Source: SHNJ01 sp964458615 (GTDB lineage: Bacteria > Pseudomonadota > Alphaproteobacteria > SHNJ01). Taken from it: a stretch of DNA of 15,188 nt. Of the stretch, positions 1 to 7,038 are shown one piece after another. The stretch lies in contig CAYWJR010000036.1 of the NCBI GenBank assembly GCA_964458615.1, forward strand, positions 1-15,188. The letters run 5' to 3'. The translations under genes were made by a program, and so were the position numbers. The notes beneath the pieces are model-generated. The model worked only from the letters and a program-made list of their open reading frames with translations, had not been told where the DNA came from and ran no database searches. How positions within the stretch are numbered: the first letter of the stretch is position 1; each line of letters starts with the position of its first letter.

Positions 1-54
1 AAGCTCCAGCCTTCCAAGCTGGCTATGAGGGTTCGATTCCCTTCACCCGCTCCA
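1..54 (+). tRNA. tRNA-Gly(TCC), 3' part only
   Basis: The 3' portion of a tRNA gene cut by the left window edge. The anticodon stem CCAGC/GCTGG encloses the loop CTTCCAA (11-17), so the anticodon is TCC at 13-15, reading glycine GGA/GGG codons. The T arm follows: GAGGG, loop TTCGATT, CCCTT (27-43). The acceptor 3' strand CACCCGC (44-50), discriminator T51 and an encoded CCA (52-54) complete the gene. The D arm and 5' acceptor strand lie outside the window. Identity is secure from the anticodon and agrees with the expected GCGGGTG-type acceptor of tRNA-Gly. Confidence 0.93.
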
Positions 55-94
55 ATCTGCCCTGTTTTATTTCCCTTCCCAAGAAAGCTCCGGC

Positions 95-673
95 ATGACC
101 ATAAAACAAAAAATCCGTTGCGGGTGGGCTGGCGGCGGCAAAGATTTTTACGAACATTATCACGACACGCAATGGGGCGTGCCGGTGCATGACGACCGGT
201 TGCATTTCGAAATGCTGATTTTAGAAGGCGCGCAAGCCGGGCTTAGCTGGGAAACTATTTTAAAAAAACGCGCCGAATATCAAAAAGCGTTCAAAAAATT
301 CGACCCGAAAAAAGTCGCCGCCATGACCGACGCGGAATTGAATGCGCTGATGCAAAATCCCGGCATCGTCCGCAACCGTTTAAAAATTCACAGCGCGCGG
401 CGCAACGCCGTCGCATTTCTGGCCATTCAAAAAGAATTCGGATCGTTCGACAATTATGTGTGGCGGTTCGTCGGCGGCAAGCCGGTTCAAACCAACCGAA
501 AAACCTTAAAAGACGTTCCGGCGAAAACGGCGGAATCCGACGCACTGTCCAAAGATTTGAAAAAACGCGGCATGAATTTCGTCGGATCGACGATTATGTA
601 CGCGTATATGCAGGCGATCGGCATGGTCAACGACCATGTCGCGGATTGTTTCCGGCATAAACAGTTGCGTTAA
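95..673 (+). CDS. tag: DNA-3-methyladenine glycosylase I (Tag)
   Basis: Base-excision repair enzyme that removes 3-methyladenine from alkylated DNA in the cytoplasm. The 192-residue product has the normal family length. Visible hallmarks are RCGWAG at the N-terminus, YHDTQWGVP (residues 22-30), and GLSWETILKKR (49-59) containing the conserved base-pocket Trp. E44 in LILEGAQAGLSW matches the key Glu of E. coli Tag. The zinc-snap ligands appear as C9 and H23 at the N-terminus and H181/C185 (HVADC) at the C-terminus. The start is the ATG 40 bp after the tRNA-Gly; no strong Shine-Dalgarno precedes it. The gene converges on the membrane sulfatase-fold gene with only 31 bp between the stops. It appears intact. 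Confidence 0.95.
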   Translation: MTIKQKIRCGWAGGGKDFYEHYHDTQWGVPVHDDRLHFEMLILEGAQAGLSWETILKKRAEYQKAFKKFDPKKVAAMTDAELNALMQNPGIVRNRLKIHSARRNAVAFLAIQKEFGSFDNYVWRFVGGKPVQTNRKTLKDVPAKTAESDALSKDLKKRGMNFVGSTIMYAYMQAIGMVNDHVADCFRHKQLR

Positions 674-704
674 ATCACATCCCGTCAAATAACGTTGAAT
701 TCAA

Positions 705-2630
705 TTACAAAGACGGCACGGATTTTTCCGATCTATCATCGGCCGGTTTTTTCGGCAACTTTAAATGTTTTTTCCAATCGGACGCGTATTGGTAATACGC
801 CACTGCCTTGTCGCGGTGCGGTTCATCCACAGCGTCCAACAATTCCCCGTTTTGATATTGGCGGAATTGTTTTTTGGGCAACAATACGGTCAATTTCCCG
901 TTTTCGGTCAAATATCCCAATTTCTGATAATTGCCGATAAACGCGCGGTGAACCGGTTGCCGCAACGCGTCTTTGCCCAAAAACGCGGAATCGTACGACC
1001 AATTCATCAACCCCAACAATGTCGGCGGCAAATCGATCTGGCTGACCATCTGGTTGATTTTTTTAGGCTGGATCAAATGCGGCGCGTACACGATCGCGGG
1101 AATATGATATTTTTCCGGCGTCAATTCGGCCTTGCCCGCGCTGCCTGCCGTGTGATCGGCCACGAAAACGAATATCGTGTTTTTAAACCATGGCTGATTC
1201 TTGCTTTCTTCGATTAACCGCCCGACCGCGTAATCGGCGAATTTTACCCCGCCTGCCCGCCCGCTTTTTCCGGACGGTAAATCGATTTTACCGGACGGAT
1301 AAGTATATGGCCGGTGATTGGACACGGTCATGATCGTCACAAAAAACGGTTTTTTGCGGCTGTACCGGTCGTTGGCCAAATCGATGGCGTTGTTGAACAA
1401 CGATTCGTCGTCAACGCCCCAGGCATTGGCGAAAGCCACGCGGTTTTTGGGGAAATCGGATCTGTCATAAACGTGATATTCGTTCGCCGAATAAAAACCG
1501 TTCATATTGTCGAAATACCCGAACCCGCCGTAAACGAACAAAGTTTCATATCCTTTCGACCGGAACACATGCCCCAGCGAAAACAAACCATCGTTTTCAG
1601 GGCGGCGCACGATGGAATTGCCGGGCGATGGCGGCGTCGATAACGTCAACGCCTCCAGCCCGCGAACGGTGCGCGTGCCATTGGCGTACATATTGGTGAA
1701 CAACAACCCTTGGGTTGCAAGCCTGTCTAAATTCGGCGTAAGGCCGCCGTTGTTGCCGAACGTTCCCATATAATCCGCGCTCAGGCTTTCCATGATAACG
1801 AACATAACGTTCGGTTTGATCGGCGCGCCGTTATTCGCGATACGGCGCATATAAACCGATTGCGCGGAATTTTTACCCGCGATTTCCGCCTTTAAATTTT
1901 GCGCAGGATCGGCCGTGGTCGCGTACAATTTTTGGTAATCCAATTCATTGTGCCAGAACGCGTAAAAAATGCTGTAAAACCCGTTGCGCGCGGATTCGGA
2001 CAAATAGGCGTTTTGTATTTTATCCGCCCATTCTTGATTGGCCGCGCGATAACCGGCGAACGCCAAAAATATCGCAAATGCAGCGGTTGCCGTGCGCACG
2101 GAAAGTTTCGGCACATTGCGGTTCAAATACCGGATGCGCGGAAAAACCCAAACGCGGTTCAACAACGCGGTCAACGCCAGCGACGAAACCACAAGCCCCG
2201 CAATCAACGGAACCAACGGGTACGATTCGCGGATATTCGCGATGACTTCGTGGGTATAAACCAAATAATCGACGGCGATGAAATTGAATCGGGTGGAAAA
2301 TTCGTCCCAAAACAATATTTCGGCGATGCTGGTGAAAATCAGAACGCCGCAAAATATAACCGTTAAAACCGTGGTCAATATTTTATCCAGCCGGACGCCA
2401 TGGCGCGACGCGGGCAACAACCAGGCCAGCAACACAAACGGGATGGCGATATAGGAAAAAACCGCCGCGTCATAAACGAATCCCAATACAAAAGCCGATA
2501 AAATTCCGGCAATATCGCCCGACACATCGTTCCATTGCCACGCCATAAATGCGAATCGCAGCGCGGTTTCAACAACTATAAAAGCCCAAAACAAAGGCCG
2601 TATACGTTGCCAAAAATACTGGATAGCCAT
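705..2630 (-). CDS. LTA synthase/MdoB-type phosphoglycerol transferase, inner-membrane sulfatase-fold protein
   Basis: A 641-residue protein with several hydrophobic segments in the first 195 residues and an extracytoplasmic sulfatase/alkaline-phosphatase-fold domain from about residue 272. Metal and catalytic positions expected for LtaS/MdoB are visible: E281 in VIMESLSADYMG, the nucleophile Thr in NGTRTVRG (T319 or T321), and D492-H493 in VADHTAGS. TPNLDRLATQG is the usual family stretch. Such enzymes move phosphoglycerol (or phosphoethanolamine) from phospholipid head groups to periplasmic glycans or polymers, releasing diacylglycerol. The acceptor here cannot be read from sequence. The ATG has TAGGA about 7 nt upstream. 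The gene is head-to-head with dgkA 60 bp away, which fits diacylglycerol recycling. The C-terminus past residue 620 is lysine-rich and may be a cytosol-independent tail. Confidence 0.88.
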   Translation of the reverse strand: MAIQYFWQRIRPLFWAFIVVETALRFAFMAWQWNDVSGDIAGILSAFVLGFVYDAAVFSYIAIPFVLLAWLLPASRHGVRLDKILTTVLTVIFCGVLIFTSIAEILFWDEFSTRFNFIAVDYLVYTHEVIANIRESYPLVPLIAGLVVSSLALTALLNRVWVFPRIRYLNRNVPKLSVRTATAAFAIFLAFAGYRAANQEWADKIQNAYLSESARNGFYSIFYAFWHNELDYQKLYATTADPAQNLKAEIAGKNSAQSVYMRRIANNGAPIKPNVMFVIMESLSADYMGTFGNNGGLTPNLDRLATQGLLFTNMYANGTRTVRGLEALTLSTPPSPGNSIVRRPENDGLFSLGHVFRSKGYETLFVYGGFGYFDNMNGFYSANEYHVYDRSDFPKNRVAFANAWGVDDESLFNNAIDLANDRYSRKKPFFVTIMTVSNHRPYTYPSGKIDLPSGKSGRAGGVKFADYAVGRLIEESKNQPWFKNTIFVFVADHTAGSAGKAELTPEKYHIPAIVYAPHLIQPKKINQMVSQIDLPPTLLGLMNWSYDSAFLGKDALRQPVHRAFIGNYQKLGYLTENGKLTVLLPKKQFRQYQNGELLDAVDEPHRDKAVAYYQYASDWKKHLKLPKKPADDRSEKSVPSL

Positions 2631-2690
2631 TGGGTATTCCTATCTGCTAGAATGAAACGATCAGATTCAAAGGGTACGTATATAGCAATT

Positions 2691-3056
2691 ATGTCGGCAA
2701 TCGGGCAAAGATTTTCCAGAATGCGCAAGGCGGCGGGATATTCGCTGTCCGGGCTTGGGGCGGTATGGCGCGACGAACGCGCATTCCAAGAAGAATTGGC
2801 ATTGGCCGCCATTCTTGTGCCGCTGGCTTTATATATATCGGGCGGATTCGGCGATTTTGTCATGCTGGTATCGCCGATCATATTGTTGCTGGTCGCGGAA
2901 ATAATCAATTCCGCCATCGAAGCGGCCATCGATTTGAACACAACCGAAATTCACCCGCTGGCAAAAAAGGCCAAAGACGCGGGCAGCGCGGCGGTGCTGG
3001 TTTGCCTGATATGGCTTTGCGCCGTGTGGGGTGGATTTTTTTATTATATGCCATAA
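2691..3056 (+). CDS. dgkA: Diacylglycerol kinase (DgkA)
   Basis: Small trimeric inner-membrane kinase that phosphorylates diacylglycerol to phosphatidic acid with ATP. The first ATG giving a family-sized protein (121 residues, against 122 in E. coli) is at 2691; an in-frame ATG at 2652 would add 13 residues and is not supported by a clear ribosome site. Three hydrophobic helices are visible. Catalytic-site residues align with E. coli positions plus one: E34 region in RDERAFQEE, E70 and N73 in EIINSAIEAAID, E77, D81, K95 and D96 in AKKAKDAGSAAV. It is divergent from the phosphoglycerol-transferase gene and ends 3 nt before the GTG that could begin rlmB, so the two are probably co-transcribed. 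Confidence 0.93.
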   Translation: MSAIGQRFSRMRKAAGYSLSGLGAVWRDERAFQEELALAAILVPLALYISGGFGDFVMLVSPIILLLVAEIINSAIEAAIDLNTTEIHPLAKKAKDAGSAAVLVCLIWLCAVWGGFFYYMP

Positions 3057-3068
3057 ACAGTGACGATC

Positions 3069-3857
3069 ATGAGCAGACACCAAAGACACAAATCGCCCCA
3101 CCAATCCGCGCCGAAAAATTCCGGCAATTGGATTTACGGGCTGCATCCGGTTACAATCGCCCTGTCCAATCCAAAACGCCGCGTGCGCCGCGTTTTGTGC
3201 GCCGACACCGGATCGTTGGATCCGGCCATACAATCGGCGGCGGATGACAAAAACATCCGTATCGAAGAAACCGACCGCCGTTTTATCGAATCCATGCTGC
3301 ATCCAGGCGCGGTGCACCAAGGCATCGCGGCATTGGCCGACCCATTGCCCGACACCACCATCGAAGACGTGATCGCGATGGCGGAAAATTTAAAAAATTG
3401 CCATGTGGTGATTTTGGATCAAGTCACCGATCCGCACAATATCGGCGCGATCATGCGTTCGGCCGCGGCGTTCGGATCGCTTGGGGTGATCGTGCAGGAT
3501 AAAAACAGCCCGGAAATCACCGGCGTTCTGGCGAAATCCGCATCGGGCGCGGTGGAATTGGTGCCGTTGATCCGCGTTGTGAATATCGTGCGGGCGATGG
3601 AACAATTAAAAGCCGCCAATTTCTGGTGCCTTGGCATGGATCCGTCGGCAGATCAAACATTGGCGAAATCGCCGTTAAAAGACGGCAAGGTCGCCCTGGT
3701 CATGGGCGCCGAAGGCGATGGAATGCGCCGTTTGGTCATGGAATCGTGCGATGGATTGGTCAAATTGCCGATGTTGAACGCAATCGGCAGCTTGAATGTG
3801 TCCAATGCAACGGCCATCGCATTATATGAATTGGTGCGGAACACCGATTTTTCCTGA
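3069..3857 (+). CDS. rlmB: 23S rRNA (guanosine-2'-O)-methyltransferase, SpoU/TrmH family (RlmB)
   Basis: SAM-dependent 2'-O-methyltransferase of the SPOUT (knotted) fold; E. coli RlmB modifies G2251 of 23S rRNA. All three SpoU motifs are present: DPHNIGAIMRSAAAFG (motif 1, with the catalytic Asn/Arg), LVMGAEGDGMRRLV (motif 2) and LPMLNAIGSLNVSNATA (motif 3). The N-terminal part, IYGLHPVTIAL onwards, is the L30e-like RNA-binding domain. The product is about 262 residues; a GTG at 3060 would give three more and cannot be excluded, and neither start has a clear Shine-Dalgarno. It follows dgkA almost without a gap. Its stop codon TGA (3855-3857) lies in the first copy of a 10-bp tandem repeat. 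Assignment to RlmB rather than another SpoU paralogue rests on length and the motif set. Confidence 0.9.
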   Translation: MSRHQRHKSPHQSAPKNSGNWIYGLHPVTIALSNPKRRVRRVLCADTGSLDPAIQSAADDKNIRIEETDRRFIESMLHPGAVHQGIAALADPLPDTTIEDVIAMAENLKNCHVVILDQVTDPHNIGAIMRSAAAFGSLGVIVQDKNSPEITGVLAKSASGAVELVPLIRVVNIVRAMEQLKAANFWCLGMDPSADQTLAKSPLKDGKVALVMGAEGDGMRRLVMESCDGLVKLPMLNAIGSLNVSNATAIALYELVRNTDFS

Positions 3858-3894
3858 ATTTTCCTGAAATAAGGGTCTTTAAATAAGGGTCTTT
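3849..3894. repeat. Two adjacent short perfect tandem duplications
   Basis: A 10-bp unit TTTTCCTGAA occurs at 3849-3858 and again at 3859-3868. A different 14-bp unit AAATAAGGGTCTTT occurs at 3867-3880 and again at 3881-3894. Both are perfect and head-to-tail, and the two pairs overlap by 2 bp. The first copy of the first unit carries the rlmB stop codon. This fits replication slippage in the rlmB/tRNA-Thr spacer. No function is evident. Confidence 0.9.
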
Positions 3895-3920
3895 CGCTGC
3901 GGTGAAAAACCGGCTATAGT
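3892..3920 (+). promoter_or_regulatory. Possible promoter of tRNA-Thr
   Basis: A -10-like TATAGT lies at 3915-3920, 22 bp before the mature tRNA start, and is followed by the GC-rich CGCCGCG typical of stable-RNA promoter discriminators. The corresponding -35 position (TTTCGC, 3892-3897, 17-bp spacing) is a poor match to TTGACA. This is inferred from spacing and the -10 element only. Confidence 0.35.
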
Positions 3921-3942
3921 CGCCGCGATTTTAAGGCTATCG

Positions 3943-4017
3943 GCCCGCTTAGCACAGGGGTAGTGCAACCGATTTGTAATCGGTAGGTCGGGGGTTCAAA
4001 TCCCTCAGCGGGCACCA
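3943..4017 (+). tRNA. tRNA-Thr(TGT)
   Basis: Complete 75-nt cloverleaf. The acceptor GCCCGCT (3943-3949) pairs with AGCGGGC (4007-4013). A D arm with AGC...GCA follows. The anticodon stem ACCGA/TCGGT encloses the loop TTTGTAA (3973-3979) with anticodon TGT at 3975-3977. The T arm has GGTTCAAAT. Discriminator A4014 and encoded CCA 4015-4017 complete it. It decodes threonine ACA/ACG codons. A T5 run follows within 5 nt and may help 3' end formation. Confidence 0.97.
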
Positions 4018-4067
4018 GCTTTTTAAACCTGAATATTTTTCAGAAAATTAAAACATTGGGTGCGCCG

Positions 4068-4610
4068 ATGCCATTTGCAAAACCGACGCCGATGATAATT
4101 CCTGATAAAATAATCGCTGCGCCATTGCCGCCAAACGCCCCGCAAAATTTAGACACCGCGATCATGGGAATTTTATTTACCCACGGTATGGCGTCCGGCG
4201 GCAACGCGTTCCACACATTGATTTCGATTTACAACAAAGGCCGTGATTGCGAAGGCGATTCGCGCATTTTGTTGCAATTGCAAATGCCGCGCGAAATTAC
4301 CGATTGCGACGGCGTTGTTAAAATGGTGCGCCTGGTAAACCCTGATTACACCATTCCAGAACCTGTCCGGCAGGTTCTAAAAATGGTGGCGCCAAAAATC
4401 GAAAATATTACTACCTGGATGCATGTCGCTTTCGTGCACGCACAGGATTTAAGCTTTCCACGATGGGTAAGCGATTATCGGTTGAATTTAAACGAATCCA
4501 ATCGAACCGCGTATCAGCGTGGATTGGATCAAGGTTTGATGGAAAGCGGGATTCACGTTCTGACAGGAAAATTCGGCGGTTTATTCCAAGCCCGACGTCA
4601 GCCGCGTTAA
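4068..4610 (+). CDS. Hypothetical protein, unrecognised
   Basis: I do not recognise this roughly 180-residue protein. It starts with a proline-rich segment (residues 1-27, five prolines between 12 and 25) and has one short hydrophobic stretch around AIMGILFTHGMASGG (31-45), but no convincing signal peptide or membrane helix. The rest is mixed and soluble-looking and ends in an Arg-rich tail (QARRQPR). The ATG at 4068 is chosen over an in-frame TTG at 4056; no strong Shine-Dalgarno supports either. Base composition looks slightly richer in A/T than in the pilus genes. It sits 50 bp after tRNA-Thr, next to a second unrecognised gene, which suggests accessory DNA. An imperfect palindrome lies inside it at 4351-4386. 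Reality of the gene rests on an open frame of this length and ordinary amino-acid composition. Confidence 0.6.
   Translation: MPFAKPTPMIIPDKIIAAPLPPNAPQNLDTAIMGILFTHGMASGGNAFHTLISIYNKGRDCEGDSRILLQLQMPREITDCDGVVKMVRLVNPDYTIPEPVRQVLKMVAPKIENITTWMHVAFVHAQDLSFPRWVSDYRLNLNESNRTAYQRGLDQGLMESGIHVLTGKFGGLFQARRQPR
4351..4386. repeat. Imperfect inverted repeat inside an unknown gene
   Basis: AGAACCTG (4358-4365) and CAGGTTCT (4371-4378) form a perfect 8-bp stem around the 5-nt loop TCCGG. Flanking CCATT (4351-4355) and AATGG (4382-4386) can add a 5-bp outer helix after a small internal loop. No T tract follows, so it does not look like an intrinsic terminator. It may be coincidental or act as an RNA fold or protein site. 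Confidence 0.6.
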
Positions 4611-4661
4611 CGCAACCCGCCTACGGCAAGTATTTGCATTTCAACGATAAATAATTTTAAT

Positions 4662-4689
4662 TTGCGTTTTTTCTTAATTGGCATATTAT
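4662..4689 (+). promoter_or_regulatory. Possible promoter for the second unknown gene
   Basis: TTGCGT (4662-4667), a 16-bp spacer and TATTAT (4684-4689, one mismatch to TATAAT) lie in the AT-rich spacer 37 bp before the ATG at 4727. The -35 match is weak. AT richness alone raises the chance of such matches. Confidence 0.3.
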
Positions 4690-4694
4690 TGTAT

Positions 4695-4713
4695 CCATAT
4701 CAAATTTATATGG
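4695..4713. promoter_or_regulatory. Inverted repeat upstream of start codon, candidate operator
   Basis: CCATAT (4695-4700) and ATATGG (4708-4713) are perfect inverted half-sites separated by 7 bp. They lie just downstream of the candidate -10 element and 13 bp before the ATG at 4727. That is a sensible place for a repressor site or a 5'UTR hairpin, but no regulator is known. Confidence 0.4.
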
Positions 4714-4726
4714 TAATAAAATTACA

Positions 4727-5317
4727 ATGGTTGCGACCGATACCCAGCAATTAGCCAGATTGAATCAGTCAACCGAACTGAGGGTTTCAGATTTTCAAAA
4801 CGCCGTGTGTTTTCGTCAAGCCGAGCATCTTTGCGCCCGCCCCGCGCAATACGGCGAAAAAATACGGATGCCGGTTTTCAGGGCGGATTTCACAACCGGA
4901 TATAAAGAAAGAAATTGCAATTTCGGCGATATGATTATTTTCATGCGCGGCAAAGACGGCCAATTGGAACCGACCGAAGTTTTACCCCTTGCCACGTATA
5001 ATAACAGATTCCGTGAAATTGGCGGCGTGGTGAATGGACACCAATCCATTTGCGAACTATTCCGCATCGCGCGATTCCATCAGGACAAAGTAATTTTTCT
5101 GGGTGAAATGCCCAAATGCAAAAGATTTTTATTGGGCAAGGGCGGTTATGCCGCAATCGCGTTGCGCGCCGATGGAAATCACGTTCTAACCCCGGTTGAA
5201 TTTGAAATTAATGAAACCACAGGACGGCCAAAAATTCCGGCGCGTTACATCGCCTGCGATGAGAACGGAAATTCATTGTGTGCGCGCCGCACAATCGCAT
5301 CGGAACGCGAACGGTAA
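4727..5317 (+). CDS. Hypothetical protein, cysteine-containing, unrecognised
   Basis: I do not recognise this 196-residue protein. It has no signal peptide or membrane segment and reads as a soluble, beta-rich protein. Seven cysteines occur (C28, C36, C64, C109, C131, C177, C185), which could reflect a metal site, but no standard zinc-finger spacing is evident. Distinct stretches are CNFGDMIIFMRG (64-75), NNRFREIGGVVNGHQ (92-106) and FLLGKGGYAAIAL (134-146). The ATG at 4727 lacks a good Shine-Dalgarno but follows a plausible promoter and an inverted repeat. Its stop is 14 bp from the convergent tadG stop, so it closes the orphan pair between tRNA-Thr and the pilus locus. I see no similarity to its upstream neighbour. 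Confidence 0.65.
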   Translation: MVATDTQQLARLNQSTELRVSDFQNAVCFRQAEHLCARPAQYGEKIRMPVFRADFTTGYKERNCNFGDMIIFMRGKDGQLEPTEVLPLATYNNRFREIGGVVNGHQSICELFRIARFHQDKVIFLGEMPKCKRFLLGKGGYAAIALRADGNHVLTPVEFEINETTGRPKIPARYIACDENGNSLCARRTIASERER

Positions 5318-5331
5318 ATTATTTCGCTGAA

Positions 5332-7038
5332 TTATTCCTGCAATCTTAAATTGCTTAATTGCTGGCCGATGGTTTGAAACGCCTGGGATAACGATGCGGC
5401 ATCCGGCGAATTGAAATAATGGTTCGGGTCGGTCGCGCAATTGCGGAACAATGTTTGCGTGGCCGCATCGTTTTCCTGAAACACGATCGTATATATTTTG
5501 ATGTAATTGTTTTTAATCGTCGTGCACATCGCACTCATGCGGGAATTGATCGTGGTCGTCGCCTGGCTGCGGCTGGTGGTGCCGATCCGGCCTTCGCCCA
5601 AACGTCCATATGATGTGTAATCCGAACTTTGCGGCCCGTCCGGCGGATTGTCGTACATTTCATTGACGCCGTCGGTCAACAGCACGATCACCTTGTCCAT
5701 ATTCGCGCTTTGATACGCCATCGGCAAATAAGCCGGGGTCGCGCCGCCCCACAAACCTTGCCAGCGCGGCGACAATGTGCGCCATCCCCACGCCAACGCT
5801 TCGTGGCTGAATGTGCCGCCGCGATGCCACGGTTGCATCACCGAAATCGCGGATAAAACCGTCGCCTTGGACGCAACCAACGGCGTGATCGGCGTCGCGC
5901 AACCCAAATTCGGGCCGTATCCGTTATTTTGCGAATCGTTACGATCGTCAAAGGTCAATGTATTGGCGCGGATCGTGCCGGTCGCTGGCGATGCCGGGCT
6001 GCCGCTGACATCGAACGTGAACCGGGTCGGATTGACCACGGTCACGGTTTTCCATCCGTTATACGCGCTTTGGTTGGCGCCGGTGACTTCGACAATCATG
6101 CCGGTCGATAAATTGTGCGCGACGTTGGATGTGGCGCGCGCCGTTGTGCTGCTGCGGGTGATTGTCAACGTCACCGGCGTGCGCGGCCAATCATTGTCGC
6201 AATTGGTGTTGGAACCGCGCGCGCATTGGCCGCTGTTCGCGCTGGAAAAATCGCACGCGACCGGCGGCGTCGGGGAACGCGTGCATCCGGCAGGCGTTGT
6301 CAATGTCGACCGCCATAAAAACGGGGTGAATGGTTGCGATGCGGGCGGTTCGTCATTCGATGCGTATGGTTCTGCCCGCGCTTCGACGCAACCTTTCCAT
6401 GCAGTTGGTGAAAAATTATTCGGCACATAAGTATTCAGCCAAGACGTGCGGGTGTTGCCGACATTCACCACCGCAACGTATGGAATAACGCTGACCCAAA
6501 AATTGTCGACCGTATCGCGGTTGCCGTACAATGAATTGACCATGGCGGTTGCGGCATCGCGCATCGCGCCGATTTTGTTGTTCGACCGCATGGAACCGGT
6601 ATTGTCCATAACCAACGCCAATTCCATCCCGCGAATCGAACGGCGCACCACCGCCCGCGCCGACACCGTCAAATGATCGGTGCCGATCAATTGCGCGAAT
6701 GTGGTGGGTATGGTGGCGGTGGCGGAAACCGTGACGGTTTCATTGTTGTTGCCAATAACAATAACTGGATCGCCGACATTCGATCCCATATAACCTTGGG
6801 GAAAATTGGCGCGAAAATATTTATTGATGTCGGCGGTGTAATTGGCGGTATTGATGGTTTTACCGCCAGCAAGCGCGGCGGCATCCACCGCCTGGCCCAA
6901 ACGCGCCTTGACCAAATATCCGCGCGCGCCATCGACCGACAATGCGGTAAACCCAAGCATGGGGATCAACGCCGCGGCGGACCAAACCATGATACTGCCG
7001 CGTTTATCGCCCCAATATTTTTTAAATCTCGCCCACAT
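5332..7038 (-). CDS. tadG: TadG-like pilus-assembly protein with interrupted vWA domain
   Basis: Tad-locus protein with a pilin-like N-terminus. A short basic leader ends in DKRGS, followed by a hydrophobic helix and ALSVDGARGYLVKARLGQAVDAAALAGG, summarised as the TadE/TadG N-terminal signature. A von Willebrand A domain follows: DNTGSM (residues 145-150 from this start) gives the MIDAS DxxxS-type site and LLTDG (453-457) the later Asp. Between them, at about residues 288-358, lies a threonine/serine-rich beta insert including HNLSTGMIVEVTGANQ and YNGWKTVTVVNP, resembling domains of phage tail and FCCH-annotated proteins. Six cysteines flank or lie near the insert. The product is 568 residues; an in-frame ATG at 7107 would add 23. 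I prefer 7038 because it gives a standard leader and leaves the TTAA-N7-TTAA site in a promoter position. Divergent from the flp genes. Confidence 0.85.
   Translation of the reverse strand: MWARFKKYWGDKRGSIMVWSAAALIPMLGFTALSVDGARGYLVKARLGQAVDAAALAGGKTINTANYTADINKYFRANFPQGYMGSNVGDPVIVIGNNNETVTVSATATIPTTFAQLIGTDHLTVSARAVVRRSIRGMELALVMDNTGSMRSNNKIGAMRDAATAMVNSLYGNRDTVDNFWVSVIPYVAVVNVGNTRTSWLNTYVPNNFSPTAWKGCVEARAEPYASNDEPPASQPFTPFLWRSTLTTPAGCTRSPTPPVACDFSSANSGQCARGSNTNCDNDWPRTPVTLTITRSSTTARATSNVAHNLSTGMIVEVTGANQSAYNGWKTVTVVNPTRFTFDVSGSPASPATGTIRANTLTFDDRNDSQNNGYGPNLGCATPITPLVASKATVLSAISVMQPWHRGGTFSHEALAWGWRTLSPRWQGLWGGATPAYLPMAYQSANMDKVIVLLTDGVNEMYDNPPDGPQSSDYTSYGRLGEGRIGTTSRSQATTTINSRMSAMCTTIKNNYIKIYTIVFQENDAATQTLFRNCATDPNHYFNSPDAASLSQAFQTIGQQLSNLRLQE
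5965..6177 (-). other. Phage-tail/FCCH-like beta domain inserted in TadG
   Basis: This segment encodes about 71 residues with the pattern A-H-N-L-S-T-G-x-x-V-x-V-x-G-A-N-x-x-x-Y-N-G, then VTVVNPTRFTFDV and SPASPATGTI. This pattern is familiar from phage tail and other environmental surface proteins, often labelled as an E1 FCCH-like domain by databases. It lies between the MIDAS start and the LLTDG strand of the vWA domain, so it is likely an exposed loop insertion. Identification is by pattern memory only. Confidence 0.55.

Noticed and set aside
2535..2690. Upstream extension of dgkA to an ATG at 2535
   Set aside because: It would overlap the start of the divergent membrane gene and add over 50 residues not seen in the compact DgkA family.
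3943..5331. Genomic island bounded by a duplicated tRNA-Thr 3' end
   Set aside because: I looked for a second copy of the tRNA 3' end downstream within the window and found none, and no integrase is visible; only the location is suggestive.
5777..6430. Plus-strand open frame of about 217 codons opposite tadG
   Set aside because: It overlaps the clear TadG coding sequence and has no signal, motif or ribosome site of its own.
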